The position numbers and the translations under genes are program-made. Source: Alopecurus myosuroides (Eukaryota; Streptophyta; Magnoliopsida; Poales; Poaceae). Taken from it: a stretch of 64,000 nt of DNA. The notes under the pieces were generated by a model that saw only the letters and a program-made list of their open reading frames with translations, did not search any database and had not been told where the DNA came from. The stretch covers positions 44,370,220 to 44,434,219 of the forward strand of contig CM054063.1 in NCBI GenBank assembly GCA_028641055.1, written 5' to 3'. Shown piece after piece: positions 46,555 to 57,276 of this stretch. Each line of letters starts with the position of its first letter. Within the stretch, counting starts at the first letter, position 1.

Positions 46555-47773
46555 GGGGGAACTCTACGAAGCCTCTCGCTCGCGTCGCTCCCAGGGGGCG
46601 GCACAGGCGAAACCCTAGCCGCCGCCGCCCCCACACCCCCTCCTCCACATCCATCCGCCGCCGGCGGAGGAAGCCACCGGGGGCACAACCCTCCGCGTGG
46701 TGGACGGCGGCCGGCGGGTCCTCGCCTCCTCAGCACAAACACGGCAGGAGGCCTCCGGCCAGATGCGTTGGTCGGCCCTGGACGTCTTGCGCCGACGACG
46801 GAGCATGGACGCCGGGGCGGCGGCCCTGGTTCTTATGGCGGCGGCTAGTGGATGGGTCTGCGTGGGCAGCCGGCGCTGGCCGGGTGGTGGCGCCGCCGAT
46901 GGGATCTGGGGTGGCTCGGCCATGGTGCGGTGGCCGCGTGGCGGCGGCGGCGCCATTGGCTTGGCTCCCGGGCGGCGCGGCCTCCTATGTCTTTGGCGGC
47001 GGGAGGCGGTGGTGCTAGGGACCGTCGGCGGCAGGGCTCCCAGTGGCAGCTGATGCGGAACCCTCCTGCAAATTCCCTGCTGGAAGTCGTTTCCCGGCGT
47101 CGGGGCTGCGAGACATCAGAATAAAGTAGGTGGTCCTTGGGTTTCCCATCGCGCGAAGATGAAGATCCTGATGTATGTTCTCTTCGATCAAGCAGGGGTG
47201 TCGACCCGAAAGGGTCCTCCGGCGAACTCACATCGCCTGGAGATTGCTGGATCGGTGGAATTCGGTCACAATGCTCAGACATCGAAGGTGAGATTGGAGG
47301 ACTAGCAACGGTATTCGGAATCTTTGCATCGATGGGGAACTGGCTTGGAGTTACAAGATTCGTGGCAGCCGTATGTAAGAGGGGGCGACAACATGCGTGA
47401 AGTCCAAAGTCCTACCTTTCAGGGTGAAAGCCCAAGGTCTGGCCTTAATTGGTTGTGCGCACTGGTCTTCTTGGAGCCGTTGTTTTGAGAGTGGGGATTA
47501 TCTTTAGGGTGAAAACCCAAGGTCTGGACTTAATTGGTTGTGCCTGACACCGTTCTTCTTGGAGACGTTGTTTTCGAAGAGATGGACATCAGCTGTTGTT
47601 TAGGTGGTGGTTGTGCGGATACCGCGTGGACTGTAACTCTGTAGCGGGACTTTTCTTTTTTATTTTCTTCTTTTTATTGTCTTTCGGCTGTGTGCATCCA
47701 TTGCGTTGTTGCAGAGGCCGGGTGTAATTTGTATCTCCGTGATATTAATATACTTCCCTTTATCAAAAAAAAA
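46555..47773 (+). mobile_element. Short non-autonomous LINE-like retroposon with intact target-site duplication
   Basis: 1219 bp. The flanks TGTTCACATTCT (46543-46554) and TGTTCACGTTCT (47774-47785) match at 11 of 12. It starts GGGGGAACTC, has a GC-rich CCCTAGCCGCCGCCGCC leader-like 5' part, internal imperfect repeats (GGTGAAAGCCCAAGGTCTGG / GGTGAAAACCCAAGGTCTGG), and ends GATATTAATATACTTCCC-TTTATC plus a run of A, a tail typical of grass LINEs. No RT or endonuclease is encoded, so it must have been mobilised in trans. Confidence 0.7.
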
Positions 47774-47902
47774 TGTTCACGTTCTACAAGTTGCCAGTTT
47801 TTTTTTAAATAGTTTATAACATAGACATAACCAGAATGTAGCATGTCACAAAATTTCAAATTCAATTTTTTTCAAAGCTGAACAGTAGGTTTCCCCGCTA
47901 TT

Positions 47903-48901
47903 ATTTTTTTACTCATTTTCAAATAATAACAGAGTTATGTACATGGGGGAGCTCAAGGTAAGCTCCAATCAGCTAAAGAAAGAGAGATTACATAGAACAT
48001 TAGCGAAAAGCTTCCAAGATGACAGACCAACATAGGCCCTCCTTGAGGCTTTGTGGACTAGAAGATCAATCTCTGTCTTGAAGATCTTGCGGCAGCCATA
48101 GATGCTGGGAGGAACTGCCTCCAAGACAAACGTATTCCGTGTCCTCCATAATGCCCAGCATACAAGAATAATGAGCTCCAGAGCAAAGGGTTGTCCAATA
48201 GCCTCTTTAGGCTGTGTAGGAAGGAGACCAGGCAGGGCACAAATACTTCCAGCATAGAATAGCGAAGGGGCATTCAAAAAACAAATGCAACCGAGTCTAA
48301 CAAATGCAACCGAGTCTTTGCAGCACTTGAAGCACACACAGGGCAGGAATAATCAGGCAAGAAAAAATGCTATATGAGAAGAAGCTCCCTTGTGAATGAG
48401 CAGCCAAAAGAACACTTCATGCTTGGATTGACAACAAGTTTTCCAAAGCCATTTCAGGGCAGGGAAACCAAATGGCCACTCATGGTCTGTATAAACAGAG
48501 GAAACCTTTATGGAAGTTTAACTCTTAAAGATCAACCATTTGTCACTGTCATCAGAATCTGATAGTCCCATCAATAGAGCCTGAAGCTGTAACAACTCAT
48601 CTTGAGCTTGAGTGGACAGTGGCAAATGGAAAAGATTCTCCAAGGAGTGTATTCCCATGACTTATTGCATAGACAGGTTTTCATTTTTCTCAAACGAGAC
48701 TAGTCTTGGCATCTGCCTAGAAATAGATTGAGTCGACCAGTGATCATGCCAAAATAAAACTGACTGACCAGAGAGGACAATGGACCGAGCCAAGGATTTA
48801 AAATATGGCAGGCATTTCAAATAGTCCTCCACCAAAAACAAATATATCTGGCTTTGGCAGGTGGTAGGGCATTTGAATAAATAGTAAAGGTGCACGTGCA
48901 A
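47903..48901 (-). pseudogene. LINE 3' fragment (end of RT ORF, zf-RVT)
   Basis: Minus-strand remnants of the LINE ORF2 C-terminus: SGQSVLFWHDHWS near 48780 and a zf-RVT-like region with ILVCWALWRTRNTF near 48150. An A-run of the element (T run on plus, about 47903-47911) marks its 3' end. Several frame breaks; 5'-truncated. Confidence 0.65.
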
Positions 48902-49269
48902 TGCACGTTTTATTCTAAACTAAATTCTGAACTCATCAGGCTTATAATTTAAATGCACGTGAAACCGTTTTATAATCCTCCATGCGCAATGACTTACATG
49001 TACCCAATGAGTTTAAATGCGATTGAATCTACTTATTCTCAAAATAAGCTATTTCTATTAATCAAGTATGCTGAAGACCACATCAAGTTTTTCTCTTACT
49101 GTGCAAATAAAAAGGGCATCTTTCATCTATCAGGTGTACGGTATCATCATCAACCTACTACAGTAGATTAATTTAAGATTAACGATGGACGTAATATACT
49201 GTAGTGCGCAAAAAAGTATTCAACTCATAATCAGACTAATCAGTAGCCAACGAATTGCCTATACCAACC
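48902..49269. other. Intergenic, no supported gene
   Basis: AT-rich. A hairpin CGTGCAATGCACG at its start loosely resembles a Helitron end but lacks a proper CTRR. Confidence 0.35.
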
Positions 49270-49280
49270 AATACATTTTC

Positions 49281-52200
49281 TCAAGTCTCAGACTTGCTTT
49301 CCCCAGCGTGTGTTGCGATTGAAGCATGGAACTTGTTAGAGGAAGCCCACGTCTCAATCCAGGTAGTGAGGTTGCCCACCAGCTTCCACGCCTCAATCCT
49401 GTCTTCAGGCTTCATTGCGGGTATCCATAGCTGTAGGAAAATCAGAGTTTTGAAAATATTGTCAGCAGGATGGTGGATGACAAAACCTTCCATAGCATGT
49501 TTGTTTCTAATGTGCCAAAGCGCCCAAGCTAGGGCAAGGAACACAGCCCAAACTGATCTACGTTCGCAGCCCGACAGAGAGGAGAGTACCGCATGAAATT
49601 GCGCAAAGTTGGCTGGGTACCAGGGAACATCCAAAGAAGATGTGTTGGGCATTTTCTGGCATGGCGCATAGATGGCAGTTGAGGGACCGGAACGAGAAGC
49701 TAGCTGCAGTCCGGTTGGCAATTTGTCAATGATGAGCTGCCAGGCAAACACTTTTATTTTAAGGGGCAGTCTTGCCTTCTAGATGTCGTCTGCGTGCGCC
49801 ACTGTCGCCCCTTGAGATAGCGCCGCATACATAGACTTTACCGAATAGACGCCAGAGGGCTCCAGGGACCAAGAGATGGAGTCATGGATCTCATAGAGCG
49901 TCGTGGAGTTAACGATGTTGTCAAGTTCCCTCCATTGGGCCAAGCCTGGAGGGTCAAGAGATCTACGTAGCCGACAGCCGTGACTAATGATCTGCGCCAC
50001 CGATGCCTCTTGGTCGTCGCAGATGCTAAATAGAAGGGGGAACCTGAGACAAAGTGGGCCCTCCCCAACCCACCCGTCCTTCCAGAATGAGGTGCGCAAA
50101 CCATTATGCACCTCGTGCTTGGCCCTGGACTTGAAGAGGTATTTAATTTTGTGCAAACTTTTCCAGAATTGGGACCCCCCTCTGGGGGAGCAGGCGAAGA
50201 TGTCCCCCTCCCTGGTATACTTGTTTCGGATGATCCCAGCCCAAATGGAATCATCCATTTCGTATAGCTTCCAGATCCATTTGATCATAAGCGCCTCGTT
50301 CATCTTCCGGGAGTTGGTGAGCCCGAGGACACCGAATTCCTTAGGGCGACACACCGAAGGCCAATTCACCATGTGGTATTTGCGATCCGGGCTAACCCCT
50401 TCTGAGAAAAACCTAGTGCGAAGAGAGTCCATTTGTTTATGAGTGCCGAGATGGAGAAGGAAGAGTCCCATCGCATACGTGGGGAGATTGTCGAGGCATG
50501 CATTCGAGAGAATAAGCCGTCCGCCCGAGGACAGAAATCGGCCCATCCAAGTTTCAATCTTCCTCGCCAGCTTTTGGACAAGGAACTCCCACTGCTCCTT
50601 ACTGAGTTTGGAGTCGGCAATTGGTAACCCCAGGTAGGTCATTGGGAACCTTCCCAGATTGCAGTTGAGGTGCCTGGCCACCCTGGCCTGGACCTCCTGG
50701 GGTTGGTTAAGCACGATGACTTCACTTTTGTGATAGTTAATCTTTAGTCCTAACATGTTCTCGAAACACATCAGAAGAAACTTGAGGTTTGCGATCTCTA
50801 GGTCGCCGCTCTGGATGAGGATAATCGTGTCATCAGCATATTTAAGGTGGGTAATGCCCCTGGCACCAAGTGAGGGACCACCCCCCGGATATGGCCTGCT
50901 TCGTTAGCCTTGGAGAGAAGCACCGAGAGACCTTCCGCTACGAAGTTAAAGAGCAAAGGTGAAAGTGGGTCACCCTGCCGCACCCCCTTTTGTTTCTAAA
51001 GAAGGGCCCCATCTCGCCGTTAATGGAAATGGCCGTCTGACCCCCTGAAATGAGTTGGGAGATACGATGGATATACCCCGCGTCGAAACCTTTACAATGC
51101 AAAACTTCTAACAGGAACTCCCAGTTCACTCTGTCGTACGCTTTCTCGAAGTCGAGCTTAAGAAGAATGCCCCCGAGATTCTTGGTCTTGATCTCATGGA
51201 CGATGTCATGAAGGGCCAACGCTCCATCCAGGATGAAGTGTCCCTTGATGAACGCCGTTTGGTTGTGGCTGATGGTTTTATGGGCAACTGGGTCAAGTCG
51301 GGAGGCGAACGCTTTGGCGATACTTTTGAAGATCACGTTAATTAACGCGATGGGCCTAAACTGAGAGATACGCTCCGTCCAAGGGAGCTTAGGTATGAGA
51401 GAAAGGACGCCAAAGTTGAGTCGAGAGATGTCAACCCGCCCGAGGATGAAGGTATTTAGGATGTGTAGCACCCCGTGCTTTACCAGCGGCCAACACTTTT
51501 TGAAGAAAGGGACCAGAAACCCATCCGGTCCGGGGGCTGTATCTGATTTCATCTCCTTAATGATTTCTTAAAGCTCCTCCTCCGAGAAGGTTCTGCAAAG
51601 GTTCTCGTTATCAATAGGAGAAACTTGGTTGGCCCCTGCCCACACGTTGGGGGCCAATCCACACAGACGGGAAGCCGAGGTACCTAACAGGTCCCTATAG
51701 AAAGCATAGATGTGCTCCTGCAGCGGGAGTTTCCCAGATATGGACACCCCCTCATCTGAAAGAAGTGAAGAGATGTTGCACTTTCTCCTCTGGCCGTTAG
51801 CCACTGCGTGGAAATACGCTGTGTTTGCGTCACCCTATAGTGTCCACTGGACCCTGCCACGTTGGCGCCAATATTCTTCTTCTACCCTGTACAGCTGCAC
51901 GAGTTGTTCCTCTAAGTGATAACGGTAGGCCCACTCCTCATCATCCAGACCGTAGGGGTCGGCTTTCAGGTCAATGGACTTGATGTCATCCATGAGGGTC
52001 GCTTTCTTTACCCTAGCGTCTTTGTCCAAATTTCTACTCCAACCTCGGAGGATTTGACGCAGTCTTCCACTCATAAAGTGCCATCAGTAAATGATGTCTG
52101 TACCTCGCACCTCCGAAGCAAGCCTCTCCCAAGAGGCCAGAAGGAGTGGTTGAAACACCGGCATTTCAAACCACCCGGTTTCAAAGAAGAAGCGGTTGCT

Positions 52201-52834
52201 ACGGTTTGGAAGGCCCTCTCCCGAATCAAGAATGAGGGGGGGGGGGTATGGTCAGACCCGATGCTAGTCTCTGCCACCAGAGAGAGAAGGGGAAAGGAAA
52301 GGTCAATGGAGGGTGAGATGAACACCCTATCCAACACGCATCTCACAGGGTTCAGCCGTTTATTCGTCCAAGTGTACCTAGCGCCCGATCTTTGAACAGC
52401 CCGAGGACCCCAGTTCGCGATGTGAGAGTTGAAAAGGGCCAACCGTGGCTAGTTGATGTTGTCATTGTTGTTATCGGAGCTCTCTCGGATCAAGTTAAAG
52501 TGCCCCCCCATAATAACCGGGTCGGGGCAACGAGCAATCTTGGCAGAAATCTCGTTGAGGAAGCGAGAGGTGAAGGAGTGGTCCGCAGGTCCGTAGATAT
52601 TGATGAATTAAAACTTTTTCTTGGTAGGTTTATGAAAGACCAGTAAACTGAGGAAGAACTGGCCACTGCCCATGGCACCCACGTCAAACATAGAATCCCG
52701 AGCACCGATGAGCATCCCCCTAGAATGCCCATTGGCTGGGAGCCAGTTCCAAAAGAACTGCTCCCCAAGGCTAAGGCTACACAGCTCCGCGTCAGAGAAA
52801 GATTGCTTAATGGTTTCTTGGAGAAGGATAACAT
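49281..52834 (-). pseudogene. LINE ORF2: endonuclease, reverse transcriptase, zf-RVT (decayed)
   Basis: In order on the minus strand: endonuclease with LLQETI (about 52815) and, later, SGARYTWTNKRLNPVRCVLD with GSDHTP (about 52380-52200); reverse transcriptase with DTAPGPDGFLVPFFKKCWP (51540), RPIALINVIFKSIAKAFASR (51350), LDFEKAYDRVNWEF (51150) and YADD at 50829-50840; then LGLPIADSKLSKEQW; and a C-terminal zf-RVT domain ending with ALAWALWHIRNKHAMEGF near 49500. At least five frame changes or stops separate these blocks, including one just before YADD (near 50865). Catalytic motifs are still recognisable, so decay is moderate. Confidence 0.85.
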
Positions 52835-53060
52835 CACTAGTGGAAAGAGGGCCTTTTGTCCCGGGTCGTAAGGGCCAGTTGTCCCGGTTGTGCAACCGGG
52901 ATGGGCTGGCCGGGACAAATGGCCCGTCCCATTGGTCCCGGTTGTGCCAGGACCCGGGATGGTAAGCACAGGCCACGTGGCGAACCTGGGCCAGGGAGTT
53001 CGTCCCGGTTCGTTCAAGGGACCGGGATGGATACTTTTTTGACAAAAAAAAATATAATCG
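52835..53060. repeat. CACTA-2 left TIR and subterminal repeats
   Basis: TIR, then repeated TTGTCCCGGTTGTGC / GCAACCGGGAT and GGTCCCGGTT blocks in both orientations. Confidence 0.85.
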
Positions 53061-53585
53061 TCCAGGCCCCACGTTTTTTTGGGCTCCTGTCTCCCAATCA
53101 CGAGCCGGCCTCCCCTTCCCCAACCGCGTCCAGGCCCACGTCTTTTATTAAGCCCACTGGTCACATTTTTTTGTCAAAAGGGCCCACTGGCCCGCGTCTT
53201 TTATTATGGTCAGTCAACGGTTCGAAGGGCCCACTGGCCAGCGTGGTCAGTCAATGGTTCGAAGGGGCCACTGGCCAGCGGCCCGTTGGCTGGCTCGCCT
53301 GGTCCCTTAAATTAAGACTACAGGACGGTCAAAGGGCCAGTCGCCTCGTATCCCCGCCCCGCCTCGGCTTCTGCCCGCGCCCCCACTTCCCCACGCGCGC
53401 GTGCCACGGCTGCAACCGCCGCCACGCCTCGGCTCCTGCCCGCATTCATGGCCGCCTGCAACCGCCGCCACGTCCAGGCCGCCGGTTGGCATGCCAGCCC
53501 ACCCCGGGTCCTTTTTAAAGGCCCCCCGCCGCCCGTACAACCCATTCACCCCGGCCGCGCCCAAGGCAGACCAACCGTAGCCACC

Positions 53586-54649
53586 ATGTCCCGCTGGTTC
53601 GGCAGCGGCTCCGGCAGCGGCTCCGGCAAGCGCCCAAGGAATGAAGGCGGCTCCTCGAGCGGCGCCGGCCGCGTCCCACCACCGCCGGCGGAGGCCTTCG
53701 GCTACGGCCCTGGAGGTGTCCGCCTCGGGGGGACGCCGCGCGTCCCCGCGCCACCTCCGGCTGCACGCCCGCCGCCCAGCGCCGCGCCCAAGGGCAAGCG
53801 GTTCCGCCGGTACGTCCGGGTGGACGAGGCCGAGTGGCACTGGAACAACTCCACGCCGGTGTTCTATGCCGACGTCCACCTCCCGGACGGCTGGCACCTG
53901 AACCCCCAACGGATCCCTGTGCCGCCGGCCCCGACCGGCCAGGCACTGCTGGAGGAGGTCGACCGCCGGCGCGAGCTCCTGCCGGCCCCGCGCCGCAGGG
54001 AGCGGATGTACGCGCGCGGCTCCCCCTATTGGGCCGCCTAGCTCGAGCAGGAGCACGAGCTGCGCCGGCGCTCCTTCATCCCCGCCCCCCACGAGGTGGA
54101 CGTCGAGGACTACCCGCCGCCACCGCCCGGCCGCGAGAGGGAGCTGTGGTTCCTCGAGGACATCCCGGAGGACTTCTCCGGGGAGGAGGACCCCGTGCTC
54201 CGGGCCGCCATGGAGGATGCCTGCGAGGCCTCCCGCCTCTCACTCGTCGAGGACGAGATCAAGCGGTGGGAGCGGGTCGTGGCCGCCGCCCGCGCCGACG
54301 CTGCCGCCATGCCGCCGCCGCCGCCCCCCCTACCGAGCCTACCCCCTGGTGGCACGCCCTCTACGCCGAGTACGAGGCGTCCGAGGACCAGCCACCGCCG
54401 CAGCCGCTCCCCCCCGGGCTGGAGTACGGCATGTCCTAGGCCTGGACCGGCGGCGTTTGGGCGCCGGGGTCGCCGGAGCAGGAGGAGGAGCTGCCCCCTC
54501 CGCCGCCGCCGCCGCAGGAGGTGCTGCCCCCGCCACCGCCGTACCCGCCTCCGATGCCCCCGATGCCTGCACCCCCGGCCCAGGCGCCGCCTGCCCACCT
54601 GTGGCAGCCGCCCCCCTACCAGTGCATCTCCGACGACGAGGAGGACTAG
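53586..54649 (+). pseudogene. CACTA-2 plus-strand gene of unknown function (Ser/Gly and Pro-rich)
   Basis: Starts MSRWFGSGSGSGSGKRPRNE after a Kozak-like CCACC. It has a Pro/Ala-rich linker, a conserved-looking block WHWNNSTPVFYADVHLPDGW, an acidic block (EDIPEDFSGEEDPV) with a charged helix (EDEIKRWERVVAAARADAAA), then a Pro-rich end finishing SDDEED. TAG at 54039-54041 and TAG near 54437 interrupt it, and a slip in the C run near 54320-54330 changes frame. Proteins of this style are a recurrent second ORF in grass CACTA elements; the role is unknown. It is convergent with the minus-strand TNP2-derived gene. Confidence 0.6.
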
Positions 54650-54989
54650 TAGATCGGCCGGTCGCCTGTGGCCGCGCCGCCGCCCCCTATTCTATGTAAG
54701 CAAGGCCCCTAGCTACCCCCCAAGAAACGGCCGGCCGCCTGTGGCCGCGCCGCCCGCCCCTTTATGCAAGTACGGCCGGCCGCCTGTGGCCGCGCCGCCC
54801 CCTATCTATGTAAGCAAGGCCCCTGGCCTTTTTTAATATAAGTTGTGTGCCCCCTAGTCCACCGTGTCCCTAGCCCATACCCGCCGGCGGTCCGCCGGCG
54901 GGATCTGACGACTCGTTCCCGCCTCCGGCAGGGCTTCGCCCAGCCATGTCCACTCGTACCTGTCCCTGGGGTGTTCGTTCGGCCTGGAG

Positions 54990-55095
54990 AGAGGGCCGCG
55001 TTTTTTATACACCTGGGCCTCTAGTCCCGGCCCTTGCCACCAACCGGGACTAGAGCCCCTTTGGTCCCGGTTGGTACCACGGCCCGGGACCAAAA
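54990..55095. repeat. Internal subterminal-type repeats of CACTA-2
   Basis: CTAGTCCCGGCCCTTGCC, ACCAACCGGGACTAGAG, TTTGGTCCCGGTTGG and GCCCGGGACCAAA lie in the middle of the element and resemble the end of another CACTA. The DRM-derived part begins about 300 bp further on. Confidence 0.65.
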
Positions 55096-55427
55096 ACAAA
55101 TTTCGAATTTCGGTGGCACCCCTGCGCGCCCAAAATTTTTTAGCGCCAAAATTTGAAAAGGGTTAAGTTTGCACATTAACAACTTCTATATACTTTCAAA
55201 TTTGACAAAAATTCCAACATGAAAAATGCTAGAATTTGCAAAACTAATTTAAATCCATTTTTCGTTTAACTAAATAATTATTCTAACTATTGAAACTATT
55301 AATTATTTTTTCATTTGTATATAATTTGAATATAAAAATGTTACAATTTTTGATTTCTCTCGTGATCTTCCTAATTCAAAGCGAGTTGCACCTTATTGAC
55401 ACGGTGAATTTGGGATCTTCGTCTACA
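55096..55427. other. AT-rich spacer between internal subterminal repeats and the DRM array
   Basis: No gene supported. TTAGCGCCAAAATTTGAAAA-type sequence of the kind found near CACTA ends. Confidence 0.4.
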
Positions 55428-56895
55428 ACAGAAATCACTGTCTTCATGTGGATGACAAGCCTGTGCAAAGCTATCTCTCCTCCTCGAATACCGGAGAATA
55501 AGGACACCACATTAACACCATTGGGAAACATGTTCTTCAACACCGACAAGTGGCAACCCACAGTATCAATTTGGAATGAATTGCATTCCGTGTACGCTAT
55601 CATTACTGAGAGACTTCACCTCGGCAATCTCAATTAAAGTGCCAGTTTGTGTCTGATCCCACCAACCCCTCAAAATCCTCCTATTAACTTCACCTATCTC
55701 AACTCAAATCACTGTCTTCATGTGGATGCAAAGCCTGTGCAGAGCTATATCTCCTCCTCCAATACCGGAGAATAAGGACACCACATTAACACCATTGGGA
55801 AACATGTTCTTCAACACCGACAAGTGGCAACCCACAGTATCAATTTGGAATGAATTGCATTCCGTGTACGCTATCATTACTGAGAGACTTCACGTCGGCA
55901 ATCTCAATTAAAGTGCCAGTTTGTGTCTGATCCCACCAACCCCTCAAAATCCTCCTATTAACTTCACCTATCTCAACTCAAATCACTGTCTTCATGTGGA
56001 TGCCAAGCCTGTGCAGAGCTATCTCTCCTCCTCGAATACCGGAGAATAAGGACACCACATTAACACCATTGGGAAACATATTCTTCAACACCGACAAGTG
56101 GCAACCCACAATATCAATTTGGAATGAATTGCATTCCGTGTACGCTATCAGTACTGAGAGACTTCACGTCGGCAATCTCAATTAAAGTGCCAGTTTGTGT
56201 CTGATCCCACCAACCCCTCAAAATCCTCCTATTAACTTCACCTATCTCAACTCAAATCACTGTCTTCATGTGGATGCCAAGCCTGTGCAAAGCTATCTCT
56301 CCTCCTCGAATACCGGAGAATAAGGACACCACATTAACACCATTGGGAAACATGTTCTTCAACACCGACAAGTGGCAACCCACAGTATCAATTTGGAATG
56401 AATTGCATTCCGTGTACGCTATCATTACTGAGAGACTTCACGTCGGCAATCTCAATTAAAGTGCCAGTTTGTGTCTGATCCCACCAACCCCTCAAAATCC
56501 TCCTATTAACTTCACCTATCTCAACTCAAATCACTGTCTTCATGTGGATGCAAAGCCTGTGCAGAGCTATCTCTCCTCCTCCAATACCGGAGAATAAGGA
56601 CACCACATTAACACCATTGGGAAACATGTTCTTCAACAACGACAAGTGGCAACTCACAGTATCAATTTGGAATGAATTGCATTCCGTGTACGCTATCATT
56701 ACTGAGAGACTTCACGTCGGCAATCTCAATTAAAGTGCCAGTTTGTGTCTGATCCCACCAACCCCTCAAAATCCTCCTATTAACTTCACCTATCTCAACT
56801 CAAATCACTGTCTTCATGTGGACGCCAAGCCTGTGCAAAGCTATCTCTCCTCCTCCAATTTGGAACCCACAGTATCAATTTGGAATGAATGGATG
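55428..56895 (-). pseudogene. Tandem array of a captured DRM methyltransferase segment (5 x 274 bp plus a partial unit)
   Basis: Units start on the plus strand at CACTGTCTTCATGTGG, positions 55436, 55710, 55984, 56258 and 56532, with a shortened sixth at 56806. On the minus strand each reads NSFQIDTVGCHLSVLKNMFP, then NVVSLFSGIGGGE and IALHR, then HMKTVI, TGA, VEIGEVNRRILRGWWDQTQT and GTLIEIADVKSLSND. This is the AdoMet-binding motif I region and the following segment of DRM-type (domains rearranged) cytosine methyltransferases, which carry out RNA-directed de novo methylation. Units 2 and 5 keep FSGIGGG; units 1, 3 and 4 have FSGIRGG. 274 is not a multiple of 3, so the frame shifts at every unit. 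The catalytic Pro-Cys motif is absent. Confidence 0.9.
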
Positions 56896-57059
56896 TAGCC
56901 TCTTTCTTGAGCAGCTGCACAGAAGTGCTTAGAATCCACAAACTCCGGCTCTATGTCATACAAATTTCTGGAAATTTCCACCCATACACTTTTTGGAGCT
57001 AGGGCCTCATTTTCATTTGGAATAATAATGAAGTCAGACTGGTCATAGTTGTCAAGCAC
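56896..57059 (-). pseudogene. Captured DRM methyltransferase, earlier segment of the catalytic domain
   Basis: The minus strand reads NENEALAPKSVWVEISRNLY, DIEPEFVDSKHFCAAAQERG and YIH. It is then joined directly to SFQIDTVG of the truncated sixth array unit, followed by a stop. In DRM proteins the ALAPKGVW...GYIH region lies well before the NSFQ-DTV motif, so over a hundred residues are missing at this junction. Together with the array it shows capture of at least two parts of one host gene, in native order, followed by deletion and amplification. It cannot encode an active enzyme. Confidence 0.9.
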
Positions 57060-57276
57060 TCAATGCTTGCCAGCTTTTGACCGATCAATACAAATTATTG
57101 GTCAAACTTGCACCTACTCCATTCATAATCACATAATATGTATAAATATTATTTTGGTTAACAAAATCTCGTTCATACTACGTTATAAGAACTATGATCA
57201 TGTATTCCACGTTTATTATTACACATCAGCAACAACATCCCTATCTAGTCTTCTGAATTTTCTTCGTGTCCCTTGC
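57060..57276. other. Spacer between the DRM pieces and the TNP2-derived gene
   Basis: AT-rich, no open frame of note. It may be DRM intron or TNP2 3' UTR sequence. Confidence 0.4.

Noticed and set aside
46492..47053. Several GC-rich ORFs on both strands
   Set aside because: They overlap in many frames, are Arg/Gly/Ala-rich, and lie in the leader of the retroposon at 46555-47773.
48885..48915. Hairpin CGTGCAATGCACG as a second Helitron end
   Set aside because: The following bases do not give a CTRR-T terminus in the expected place.
53307..54092. 261-codon minus-strand ORF
   Set aside because: It is antisense to the CACTA-2 plus-strand gene in very GC-rich DNA, with no family match and typical shadow composition.
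55720..56733. Four near-identical plus-strand ORFs of 63 codons in the 274-bp repeats
   Set aside because: They are the opposite strand of the DRM-derived units; the minus-strand frame is the one that matches a known protein.
55436..56895. Regular direct repeats resembling a CRISPR-like array
   Set aside because: The whole 274-bp unit repeats, with no unique spacers, and the unit encodes DRM sequence in a plant genome.
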